Of a stretch of DNA of 64,000 nt, positions 19,326 through 26,481 are shown one piece after another (within the stretch, counting starts at the first letter, position 1; every line of letters begins with the position of its first letter). Location of the stretch: positions 1 to 64,000 of the forward strand of contig WRAC01000007.1 in NCBI GenBank assembly GCA_009780415.1, read 5' to 3'. The notes beneath the pieces were generated by a model, which saw nothing but the letters and a program-made list of their open reading frames with translations, had not been told where the DNA came from and searched no databases. This stretch comes from Defluviitaleaceae bacterium (GTDB lineage Bacteria > Bacillota > Clostridia > Lachnospirales > WRAX01). Position numbers and translations under genes: made by a program.

Positions 19326-20926
19326 GGCGCCTGCGACGCCTTCCTGTACTCGTCCGCCGTCATGCCCATAAGCTGCTTAAACACGGCGTTAAAGTACTTA
19401 ACATCGTCATAGCCCACTTCCTTAGCCGCGTCAAGCACGCTCATGCCTTGCTTCTGCATCAGCGCCGCCGCTTTCTTTATCCTTAAATCAATGGCGTACT
19501 GGTAAATGTTCATGCCCTCCGCCTTGCGGAATATCTCCACAAGGAACTCAGGCGTCGCGCCAATCTGCGCGGCAAGGCTTGAAATCGGGATATTCCGCCC
19601 GTAATTCTCGTTGATATAATCCTTTACCTTCGCAACAAGCCGCGCGTTGTATTCCTCTTTAAGCTTAATAATGTATGAGCAGAAACTTTTAAGCGCCGTG
19701 TTCAGAAATACGTACGCATCCTCAAGATTATCCAGCGCGATGACCTCCTTGGACGGGAAAAACGTAGTAAAGCGGTCATCAATGTTCATGTTCTGCTCGC
19801 TGGCAAAACGGCTTATGCGGAACAGTATGTCCATAATAATCTTAGGGATAAGCTTATCCGGCAGCGGCCCGCAAGCCCTCAGCGCCTTGAAAATCCCCCC
19901 AAGCAGCTCCCGGCAGCTCTCGTATTCACCCGTAACGGCGGAATACACCAGCCGTTCCTCTTTTTCAAGGGGATAACGGTATGTGATATTGTTCATAGGC
20001 TCCACGAACTGAATCGGGATAACGGTGTTATAACCCATATAATGCCTGTAGCGCAGGGCCGATTCCGACTCCCTGTACGACACCGCAATATCGCGGACGT
20101 TATTGTAAACCCGTCCCAGCCCGATGGTTACGTTTGTCCTGGCCTGGTGCTGGATGTCCAAACGCAGCCCGTCGCAGAACTTTATCGCCTCAAGCAGGGG
20201 CAAATTGCCGCCCAGTATGACGGAAACGGTGTTCAGGCGGTTTACGACCGCGGCGCCGCTTCCGATGCGCTTCAAGCCCTCGTTGATTATAAGCAGAATC
20301 TTATAAACCAGCAGATATTTCTCCATCTCGTCAATCGTCAGAATTATTTTCTTGAAATGGTCTATCCTTACGGTAAAAACGCAGTATCCCGGGGTTAGGC
20401 GTATGTTGAAGTAATTAAGGCTTTGCATAATCTCCGATTCGTCGGTCAAATGCCCCTTCGTCAGGTTGTTCAAAAAGCGGTCCCGGAACATCTCAATATT
20501 ATCATGGTACTGCTCCACCAGCTTCCTGCGTTCCGTCTCAACCCTCAGTATCTCCGCAAAAACCTTCAGCGCGTGGTGCAGGCTCTTCTCAAGGTCGCCC
20601 GGCTTGACCGGCCTGTAGATATAGTTGATAACCCCGTATTCCCCGGATTTCTCCATATACTCGGCGTCGTTGTAAGTCCCGTACAGGATAAACCTCTTGT
20701 CCGGGAAAAACTCGTAAACGTCGCGCAGCTTTTGCAACGCCCCGGTTCCAAGGAAATGAATGTCAGCTATAATAAGGTTAGGGTCCTGTTCCTTGACTTG
20801 GCCGATAAAATCCTTGTCCGGCGCCGCGTACCCGGTTATCTTAATATCCGGGAACGCCATTTTTATGTAAGTCCTGAAATTCCTGATGTTTTCCGCGTCG
20901 GAGTCCGCAAGCATTACTTTCAGCAT
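19322..20926 (-). CDS. Response regulator with AraC-type DNA-binding domain (YesN-like)
   Basis: A 534-residue regulator. The N-terminal receiver (residues about 1-120) has the acidic pair in MLADSDAENI, acceptor Asp in LIIADIHFL and Lys in YRPVKPGD. A long middle region follows. The C-terminal AraC domain has two helix-turn-helix units (ISSLAAQIGATPEFLVEIFRKAEG and VLDAAKEVGYDDVKYFNAVFKQLMG). Start is ATG 20926 with GGAGGGG 6 nt upstream; the track's GTG 20941 overlaps that site. No sensor kinase gene is adjacent. It is one of three response regulators with a DNA-binding domain in or near this region, so it is a candidate output for the hybrid kinases at 7.8-15 kb, though this is only inference. 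Confidence 0.88.
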   Translation of the reverse strand: MLKVMLADSDAENIRNFRTYIKMAFPDIKITGYAAPDKDFIGQVKEQDPNLIIADIHFLGTGALQKLRDVYEFFPDKRFILYGTYNDAEYMEKSGEYGVINYIYRPVKPGDLEKSLHHALKVFAEILRVETERRKLVEQYHDNIEMFRDRFLNNLTKGHLTDESEIMQSLNYFNIRLTPGYCVFTVRIDHFKKIILTIDEMEKYLLVYKILLIINEGLKRIGSGAAVVNRLNTVSVILGGNLPLLEAIKFCDGLRLDIQHQARTNVTIGLGRVYNNVRDIAVSYRESESALRYRHYMGYNTVIPIQFVEPMNNITYRYPLEKEERLVYSAVTGEYESCRELLGGIFKALRACGPLPDKLIPKIIMDILFRISRFASEQNMNIDDRFTTFFPSKEVIALDNLEDAYVFLNTALKSFCSYIIKLKEEYNARLVAKVKDYINENYGRNIPISSLAAQIGATPEFLVEIFRKAEGMNIYQYAIDLRIKKAAALMQKQGMSVLDAAKEVGYDDVKYFNAVFKQLMGMTADEYRKASQAP

Positions 20927-20957
20927 CCCAATCCCCTCCACTGTTTACTATAACACA

Positions 20958-20990
20958 CAATAGGGGCAGACACAAGGTCCGCCCCTATTG
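20958..20990. repeat. Dispersed GGGGCAGAC hairpin, copy 1
   Basis: CAATAGGGGC and GCCCCTATTG form a 10-bp perfect outer stem, continuing with an A-C mismatch and GAC/GTC around the loop ACAAG. The core GGGGCAGACACAAGGTC is shared with the copy at 29742. It lies between vanW and the AraC-type regulator and may also act as a weak terminator. Confidence 0.7.
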
Positions 20991-20997
20991 TTACGCA

Positions 20998-21585
20998 TTA
21001 TAATACATAAAACTCAACGGTTATGGTTCCGCTTTCGTTCCCCACACGTATAACAACCGGGAAATCATACGGGTTCTCAAACTTAAAATCCAGCTTACCC
21101 CTGTGCGAGGTCGTCGCGTCGCGCCCTTCCTCGATATAGGTTATGTCCAGCGAATGCGAATGCCGCTCAACAATCTCCATACCCGCCATTTCCGCCGCGT
21201 TATACAGCGTTGTGCTTACCTGGCATATCCCGCCCCCATAACCCTTGGTTTTCTCGCGGTTCAAGAAAACCGTGGCCTGCTTGTAGCCGTTTGACCTCGA
21301 CGTCGAGCCAACCGTGTCATTAAATGAGAACGTCTCGCCCGGACGCACAATGACTCCGTCCACAGCCTCGGACGCAAGGCGGATGTTGTGGGAACGGCTC
21401 TTGTTATTCTCGTTGTATTCTGTCGAGAAAGCCGAAATGTGGCTGCCCGACGACTTTGAAAAATCCTTTTCGTTGGCCTGCACCTCAACCGTGCCAATGG
21501 GCTGCGCCGCGTTTCCGCCCTCCCCCGCCGCGCACCCGGATAAGAGCAAAACCGGTATTATCAGCAATACAAAACATTTTTTCAT
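20998..21585 (-). CDS. vanW: VanW family lipoprotein
   Basis: A 195-residue protein with a lipoprotein signal peptide (LLIIPVLLLSGCAAG; lipobox Cys about 18), so it is probably anchored on the outer face of the membrane. The VanW domain is recognisable by GETFSFNDTVGSTSR, the GYGGGICQVSTTLYNAA signature and ERHSHSLDITY. VanW accompanies vanG- and vanB-type loci; its biochemical role is not established. It follows the VanT-like gene on the same strand but is separated by 210 bp holding a MITE-like element, so it may or may not still be in the operon. Stand-alone VanW proteins also occur outside van loci. Confidence 0.85.
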   Translation of the reverse strand: MKKCFVLLIIPVLLLSGCAAGEGGNAAQPIGTVEVQANEKDFSKSSGSHISAFSTEYNENNKSRSHNIRLASEAVDGVIVRPGETFSFNDTVGSTSRSNGYKQATVFLNREKTKGYGGGICQVSTTLYNAAEMAGMEIVERHSHSLDITYIEEGRDATTSHRGKLDFKFENPYDFPVVIRVGNESGTITVEFYVL

Positions 21586-21610
21586 ATAGGCACCTCACCA
21601 TAATAATTGA

Positions 21611-21776
21611 TTAGGGACTGTAAGTAAATAAGTTCCCTAAATTTAACGCAGGATTTTTGTCAAAATGCTAGGAAGCTTTGACCGCGTGTGCCCTAGGGCA
21701 CAGAAGGGAGAAGCTGACGACGCAGTTTGGCAAAAAGACAAGTTAAATAGGGAAGTTATTTACGCACAGTCCCTAA
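21611..21776. mobile_element. MITE-like long inverted-repeat element
   Basis: A 166-bp nearly self-complementary element. The ends TTAGGGACTGT and ACAGTCCCTAA are perfect complements. The match continues inward (GTAAATAA, TTCCCTA, TTTAAC) with few mismatches, and the centre is the 16-bp perfect palindrome TGTGCCCTAGGGCACA (21687-21702), within 1 bp of the element's midpoint. It has no transposase gene. The terminal TTA/TAA would fit a TA target duplication, but it is also part of the palindrome, so the target site is not proven. It lies between vanT-like and vanW. Confidence 0.75.
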
Positions 21777-21795
21777 GGGTATTTTGCGCAGAAAA

Positions 21796-22776
21796 TCAAT
21801 ATAAATGCATTTTAACCTGTAACTTCGCTATCAAAACCGAAAACACGCACGAAAGCAGGCATACGGCGAAATAATGAATTAGATTATTAGTTACCAAAAG
21901 GCCGGTAAGCCCGGTAACCCGCGCCGCGCCGCGCACGGCTATAATAACAAGCGGATGCAGGATATAAATCCACAGCGAAACCGTACGCAGAACCGGCCTC
22001 GCTTTGCCGTTCCGCGTAAGCAAAAGGCAAAACAGGAAGAAAACGCACGGGATAAGCATCGCGTACATGCTGTCGTGGCGTTGCAAATCGAAACGGCGCA
22101 AGAGCGCGCCCTCCGCCAGCATAAGCAGCGCGGACGCGGCAAACCCGGCAGCGCTTAACCCAACACCGGGCCGCTTTGCCATTTTCGCCAAAAACGCCCC
22201 CATGGCAAGGAACACGGGCGCATAGAAAACCCCGTTGCGCGTATAGGATGACACCCTAAACAAAGCATCATAGGCCGCGCCAAAAAACGGAGCATTTTCT
22301 ATAACGCCAAAATAACTGTCCCCAAACAAGCCGAAAACATACAACGCAAGCGATATGCCCAGGACAACGCGCAGCGTGAGCTTGCGTCCTAAAACGCAAA
22401 GTAACAGTACACCGATTATAGACGCGGGCAGATACCACAGATGATAGAAGGTCCCGTCAAATATAAGGTTCCTGGCTAAATTGACGGCAATATTCCCCTC
22501 CGAATAATGCCCGGCGTAAATACTGACAGGCAAGTACAGAACAGTCGCCCCTAAATACAGCAGCCCCGTCTTTTTCACCGCTTTCATCGGCGACGACAGA
22601 AAAAACCCCGTAGCCATCAGGAAAAACGGCACCGCTATCCGCGCGAAGACATGGATTACATAAAAATTCAAGTCACCGCTTATCCCGGACAAGGGATACG
22701 TATGTATGCCGGCAACCAGCAGCGCGGCAACCACCCTGAAACAGTCAATTGCGCCGTATTCCCCCTCAGGCTTCAT
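21796..22776 (-). CDS. vanT: VanT-like membrane domain without racemase domain
   Basis: A 326-residue polytopic membrane protein of the acyltransferase-3 fold that matches the N-terminal half of VanT: IDCFRVVAALLVAGIHTYP, FDGTFYHLWYLPASIIG, FGLFGDSYFG, YTRNGVFYAPVFLAMGA and QRHDSMYAMLIPC. Full VanT proteins are about 700 residues, with a C-terminal PLP-dependent alanine/serine racemase that makes D-Ser. Here translation stops just after the last membrane helix (LIAKLQVKMHLY) and no racemase sequence follows. The membrane half is thought to take up L-Ser. One base separates it from vanXY. A MITE-like element lies 19 bp past the stop. Loss of function for D-Ser synthesis, or use of a racemase elsewhere, are both possible. 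Confidence 0.82.
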   Translation of the reverse strand: MKPEGEYGAIDCFRVVAALLVAGIHTYPLSGISGDLNFYVIHVFARIAVPFFLMATGFFLSSPMKAVKKTGLLYLGATVLYLPVSIYAGHYSEGNIAVNLARNLIFDGTFYHLWYLPASIIGVLLLCVLGRKLTLRVVLGISLALYVFGLFGDSYFGVIENAPFFGAAYDALFRVSSYTRNGVFYAPVFLAMGAFLAKMAKRPGVGLSAAGFAASALLMLAEGALLRRFDLQRHDSMYAMLIPCVFFLFCLLLTRNGKARPVLRTVSLWIYILHPLVIIAVRGAARVTGLTGLLVTNNLIHYFAVCLLSCVFSVLIAKLQVKMHLY

Positions 22777-22777
22777 T

Positions 22778-23530
22778 TCAGCCCACCCATTTAGTAATAA
22801 TATACCCGTTCATATTATCCCCCGACACCGAAAACGGCACGTCGCTCTCCGTCTCAAACACCGTCTGCTCACTTCCCGCCGCAAGATAAGAGATACTGAC
22901 GGTGGAACCGTCGAAATCAAATTTAAACGGCTTTTCCCCATACGGAAATTCCTTCATCAACAAATGATATTCCTCAAGGGTAACGCTCATTTCATGCATT
23001 ATCTTCGCGTGGGGCGCGCCAACGTAACGGAAATGCCAAGGCTCGTGCGCAATGCCCGTTATTTTTTCCTTGCCCTCGGGATACCGTTCGATAAACCCGG
23101 CAACGGTGGCCTTCTCCCGGAAAGCCCCGCAATCCCCCGTGTACGGGAAATACGGCCTTATATCGTCTATATCCCGCTGTTTCAAGGCAAGGTCAACCGC
23201 AAGCCCCGTCTGGTGCTCGCTGTGATCCGGCAGCGCCACGTATTTCGCGGTAAATTCAAGGCCGTTGTCCGTCAGCGAATTTTCGTACAGCTTCGTCTGC
23301 TTTTCCTTGGAACGGTAGCCGCTTGTGGCGATTATCTTCTCCCCAAGATTCATATCCCTCATCAGCTTCTTTAAAACATTTGCCGCGCTCTTTTCAATCA
23401 GCACCTTGCCGTTATCGCCGACAGGCATCAGCCTATTCCCGCAATGCTCCGCGTATACCGGGCAATCCCTGTTCACAAGGATCAAGCTGCCGTTGTGGAC
23501 GTCGTTTTTCGATAAGGAAACCGTTATCAT
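22778..23530 (-). CDS. vanXY: D,D-dipeptidase/D,D-carboxypeptidase VanXY
   Basis: A 250-residue zinc peptidase of the VanY/VanX (M15) family, the normal size of VanXY proteins, with no signal peptide, so cytoplasmic. Metal and catalytic motifs are present: SEHQTGLAVDL (His and Asp zinc ligands) and GIAHEPWHFRYVG (catalytic Glu, third ligand His). The enzyme removes D-Ala-D-Ala and the terminal D-Ala of UDP-MurNAc-pentapeptide, leaving precursors ending in D-Ser. It overlaps the ligase stop by 4 bp (ATGA type), indicating coupled translation. The order ligase-vanXY-vanT is the same as in vanG, vanC and vanE clusters. Confidence 0.9.
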   Translation of the reverse strand: MITVSLSKNDVHNGSLILVNRDCPVYAEHCGNRLMPVGDNGKVLIEKSAANVLKKLMRDMNLGEKIIATSGYRSKEKQTKLYENSLTDNGLEFTAKYVALPDHSEHQTGLAVDLALKQRDIDDIRPYFPYTGDCGAFREKATVAGFIERYPEGKEKITGIAHEPWHFRYVGAPHAKIMHEMSVTLEEYHLLMKEFPYGEKPFKFDFDGSTVSISYLAAGSEQTVFETESDVPFSVSGDNMNGYIITKWVG

Positions 23531-24576
23531 GCGCCCACCGCCAGTTCTATCACCCGGTCCAGCACCTGCTCAAAGCTCATGCCGATGGCTTTCAGCATAT
23601 TCGGCAGGCGGCTATGTAAGGTAAACCCGGGGATCGTGTTCGCCTCGCTGAAGTAAATCTCGCCGGACTTCGTCAAAAACATATCCACCCGCGCAAAGCC
23701 CGCGCAATCCAGCGCTTTGTAGACAACCTTCGCCGTATCCTTGATTTCCCCGGCCTTTTGCGGTGTTATACGCGCCGGCACATGTATGGACGACGTTTCA
23801 AGCGTGTACTTCTCCTTGTAATCAAAAAACCCGCCGGACAGCTCAATCTCATCCAGCTGCCCGATAACCAGTTCATCCTTGCCAAGCACCGAACATCCAA
23901 TCTCAATACCGTCGATACATTCCTCAACAATGGCCCTGCTGTCGTATTCAAAGGCCAGCCTGAAAGCCCCGGGCAATTCGTTTTTATTTAACACCTTAGT
24001 AATGCCGAAGGACGACCCCGCCCTGACGGGCTTCACAAACAACGGATATCCCAGAGCGCCGGCCCGCTCCTCCGCCAAAACCTTATCATCGTTTTCCTCC
24101 GCCACAAAAGATTTCGGAATCCTGACACCCGCAACCCCCGCCAGCTTACGCGCCCTGTCCTTGTCCAGGCAAACCGCGGAGGAAAACGTGCCGCAGCCCA
24201 CAACGGGTATGCCCGCAAGCTCCAGCAGCCCCTGAACCGTCCCGTCCTCGCCGTATTTTCCGTGCAGCACGGGCATAGCCGCGTCAAGCCTTACCTCCCG
24301 TACCCCATCAGCCGAAAACTCCAGCAAACCGCGCGTTTCGCGGCTGGGCGATATAACAGCCCTGGTGCAGTCGCCGGGATTGCACCATGTATCATCCTTA
24401 ATTTTACCGGCATCGCCCGTAAACCTGAACCATTCGCCCATTTCTGATATACCTATCAAAACGGGCGTATACTTCCCCGTATCAAGATGCGTTATAACGG
24501 CATACGCGGATTGCAGGGAAACGCAATATTCCGGCGAACACCCGCCAAACAGCACGGCTATTTTTAACTTACTCAC
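23527..24576 (-). CDS. vanG: D-alanine--D-serine ligase, VanG type
   Basis: ATP-grasp ligase of 349 residues, the usual VanG length. Motifs: LKIAVLFGGCSPEYCVSLQS, PVLHGKYGEDGTVQGLLELA, FVKPVRAGSSFGITKV and SEANTIPGFT (Mg/ATP-binding end). The omega-loop region reads FFDYKEKYTL, and EKYTL is characteristic of D-Ala-D-Ser ligases (VanC/E/G) rather than D-Ala-D-Lac enzymes. It would make D-Ala-D-Ser, lowering vancomycin affinity of peptidoglycan precursors. The start is GTG 24576, with GGAAGGAG 8 nt upstream; the track's GTG 24585 overlaps that site. It is the first structural gene of the resistance operon, 92 bp after vanS. Confidence 0.92.
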   Translation of the reverse strand: MSKLKIAVLFGGCSPEYCVSLQSAYAVITHLDTGKYTPVLIGISEMGEWFRFTGDAGKIKDDTWCNPGDCTRAVISPSRETRGLLEFSADGVREVRLDAAMPVLHGKYGEDGTVQGLLELAGIPVVGCGTFSSAVCLDKDRARKLAGVAGVRIPKSFVAEENDDKVLAEERAGALGYPLFVKPVRAGSSFGITKVLNKNELPGAFRLAFEYDSRAIVEECIDGIEIGCSVLGKDELVIGQLDEIELSGGFFDYKEKYTLETSSIHVPARITPQKAGEIKDTAKVVYKALDCAGFARVDMFLTKSGEIYFSEANTIPGFTLHSRLPNMLKAIGMSFEQVLDRVIELAVGA

Positions 24577-24585
24577 ACTACCCAC

Positions 24586-24668
24586 TCCTTCCGATTAATT
24601 TTACCAAAAAGGAACGGGCCGTTTCATAATACTCTATTGTTTAATTATTAAGAAAATATGAAGATTGG
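24586..24668 (-). promoter_or_regulatory. Likely VanR-controlled promoter region of vanG operon
   Basis: The 92-bp gap between vanS and the vanG start is AT-rich in its vanS-proximal half. On the minus strand it holds T-rich segments at about 11-bp phase (TTCATATTTTC, TTAATAATTAA) followed by TATTAT, an arrangement typical of OmpR-family activated promoters with a poor -35. I see no terminator. The exact VanR site cannot be fixed from sequence alone. Confidence 0.4.
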
Positions 24669-25796
24669 TTAAAAGCATGGCAGCTCTACCGTAAATATTA
24701 TATACCCTCCATTGCTGTCCGCCCGTATATTCCCCCCATGCGCCGCGACAATCTCCTTCGCAATCGCAAGCCCCAGGCCCGCTCCGCCCGTATCGGTGGA
24801 ACGCGCGGAATCCAGCCTGTAAAATTTATCAAAAATGGACGAAAGGTTCTCCGCCGGCACGTTCCCGGCGTTTTTAAACACAATTGCGACCATATCGCCC
24901 GACACCGCGGCCGATATATCAATAACGCTGTTATCCGCGCTGTACGCCACGGCGTTTTTTAATATATTCTTAAAAACCCGCGCCAGTTTGTCCGGGTCGC
25001 CGCCAACCGTCAAATCCTCCGGCGCGCTGAGCTTTATCTGTTTCCCCTTTAACGCGAGCAGGGGATGAAACTCCTCCGTCATCTGCGCCAGCATATAATA
25101 CAAATCGATATTTTCCTTAGACAACGTTATGGATTGCAAATTATACCGCGTAATGTCAAAAAACTCGTCCACCAGCCCCTCAAGCAAACTGGCCTTTTCC
25201 AGCGTGATGCCGATATACTTGGCCTTTTGTTCAGGCGGCATGTCCGGCGCCTCGTCCAGAAGGCTCAAATACCCGATAACCGAGGTAAGCGGCGTCTTAA
25301 TATCGTGGGCAAGGAACATAACCACGTCGTTCTTGCGCGCTTCCGCCAATTTCGCGTCTTGCTCGCGCTTCTCAAGCTGGTGTTTTATGGTTTTAATCTT
25401 GCTCTCCATCGAAGCCATTTCATAGGACAGCTTAATCTCGCCGCCATTGTCCTTAACAAGCGCGTCCAAGCCGTCGCTTATCTCATGGAAATACTTGGCG
25501 AACTGCGACAAAAGCGAACCGGATAAAACAACAAAAAAACCCGCCACGCACGCAAACGTTAGAAGATCAATATTACGGCGGATATTACTCCAATAAAACC
25601 TTTGCGCGTAATCGAAAGACATATTAAAAAATCTCTGCATAACCGACACGATAATATCAGCCAGGTTGTTATTTCTGGCAATCACGCGCAGTAAAACAAC
25701 CGTAATCAGCGCGATACCGGTAATCAGCGCGATCCTCCAGTATATCTTCCGCTTAAAGGCCGTATAATCCTGCTTTTGCCCCCGCCTATTTCTCAA
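24669..25796 (-). CDS. vanS: Sensor histidine kinase VanS
   Basis: A 375-residue membrane kinase with two transmembrane helices (IALITGIALITVVLLRVIA near residue 15 and FACVAGFFVVLSGSLL near 80) around a short extracytoplasmic loop, as in VanS. HisKA has FLAHDIKTPLTSVIGYLSLL (His about 165), and HATPase_c has ILKNAVAYS, then GGAGLGLAIAKEIV. It probably senses glycopeptide or cell-wall stress and phosphorylates VanR. The gene begins with TTG 25796 inside the last codons of vanR (11-bp overlap), with no clear ribosome binding site of its own, so it should be translated by coupling. Confidence 0.88.
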   Translation of the reverse strand: MRNRRGQKQDYTAFKRKIYWRIALITGIALITVVLLRVIARNNNLADIIVSVMQRFFNMSFDYAQRFYWSNIRRNIDLLTFACVAGFFVVLSGSLLSQFAKYFHEISDGLDALVKDNGGEIKLSYEMASMESKIKTIKHQLEKREQDAKLAEARKNDVVMFLAHDIKTPLTSVIGYLSLLDEAPDMPPEQKAKYIGITLEKASLLEGLVDEFFDITRYNLQSITLSKENIDLYYMLAQMTEEFHPLLALKGKQIKLSAPEDLTVGGDPDKLARVFKNILKNAVAYSADNSVIDISAAVSGDMVAIVFKNAGNVPAENLSSIFDKFYRLDSARSTDTGGAGLGLAIAKEIVAAHGGNIRADSNGGYIIFTVELPCF

Positions 25797-26481
25797 TTTT
25801 ATAGCCGACCCCCCACACCGTCTTTATATAACGCGGATTATCCGGCGTATCCCCCATTTTCTCGCGCAGATGCCTGATATGCACGGTTATCGTGTTGTTG
25901 CTCTTCGTAAAATACTCGTCGCCCCAAATCTTGTGGAACAGCTTTTCGGCGCTGACAACCGTCCCCTTATGCTCGCACAGTATCCGCAGTATCGAAAACT
26001 CCGTCGGCGTAAGGGACAGCGGCTTCTCGTTCAGCAAAACCTCCCGCGTGTTCACGTTTATGACAAGACCGGAATGCACAATCACGCCGCTGTCACCCGG
26101 CGCTCCCCCGCTGTATTTCTTGTAACGGCGAAGCTGGGCCTTGACCCGCGCCACCAATTCCAGCGGGCGGAACGGCTTTGTAATATAGTCGTCCGCGCCC
26201 AGCGTAAGCCCGGTAATCTTATCCGTCTCCGCGTCCTTGGCGGTCAGCATTATCACCGGATACGTATGCTTCTCGCGTATTTTCTGGCAGATGGCAAGGC
26301 CTGTGGAATCGGGCAGCATAATGTCCAGAACCGCAAGGTCAAATTCCTCCCTGACGATACGCTCCAACGCCTCATGCGCGGTATAATATTTAAAAACGGT
26401 GTAGTTTTCGTTCTGTAAATACAACTCAACCAAGTCCGCAATCTCCCGCTCATCCTCAACTATCAGTATCCTTTCCGAAAT
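25786..26481 (-). CDS. vanR: Response regulator VanR (apparent ATT start)
   Basis: OmpR-family response regulator, 231 residues when started at ATT 26481. The receiver has ILIVEDERE, acceptor Asp in LAVLDIMLPD and Lys in DYITKPFRP. The winged-helix domain ends in RYIKTVWGVGYKIEK. The track begins at TTG 26433, which would delete the first strand and acidic pocket. Upstream in frame there is no ATG, GTG or TTG before a TGA six codons above the ATT, yet the codons give the classic N-terminus SERILIVEDERE. GGGAGG lies 8 nt before ATT 26481, so ATT is the best start; a sequencing error is the alternative. The start overlaps the MocR gene by 26 bp. Confidence 0.85.
   Translation of the reverse strand: MSERILIVEDEREIADLVELYLQNENYTVFKYYTAHEALERIVREEFDLAVLDIMLPDSTGLAICQKIREKHTYPVIMLTAKDAETDKITGLTLGADDYITKPFRPLELVARVKAQLRRYKKYSGGAPGDSGVIVHSGLVINVNTREVLLNEKPLSLTPTEFSILRILCEHKGTVVSAEKLFHKIWGDEYFTKSNNTITVHIRHLREKMGDTPDNPRYIKTVWGVGYKIEK

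Noticed and set aside
21665-21874. 69-codon ORF across the MITE-like element
   Set aside because: It starts inside a palindromic element and runs antisense through the vanT-like 3' end; no ribosome site was seen.
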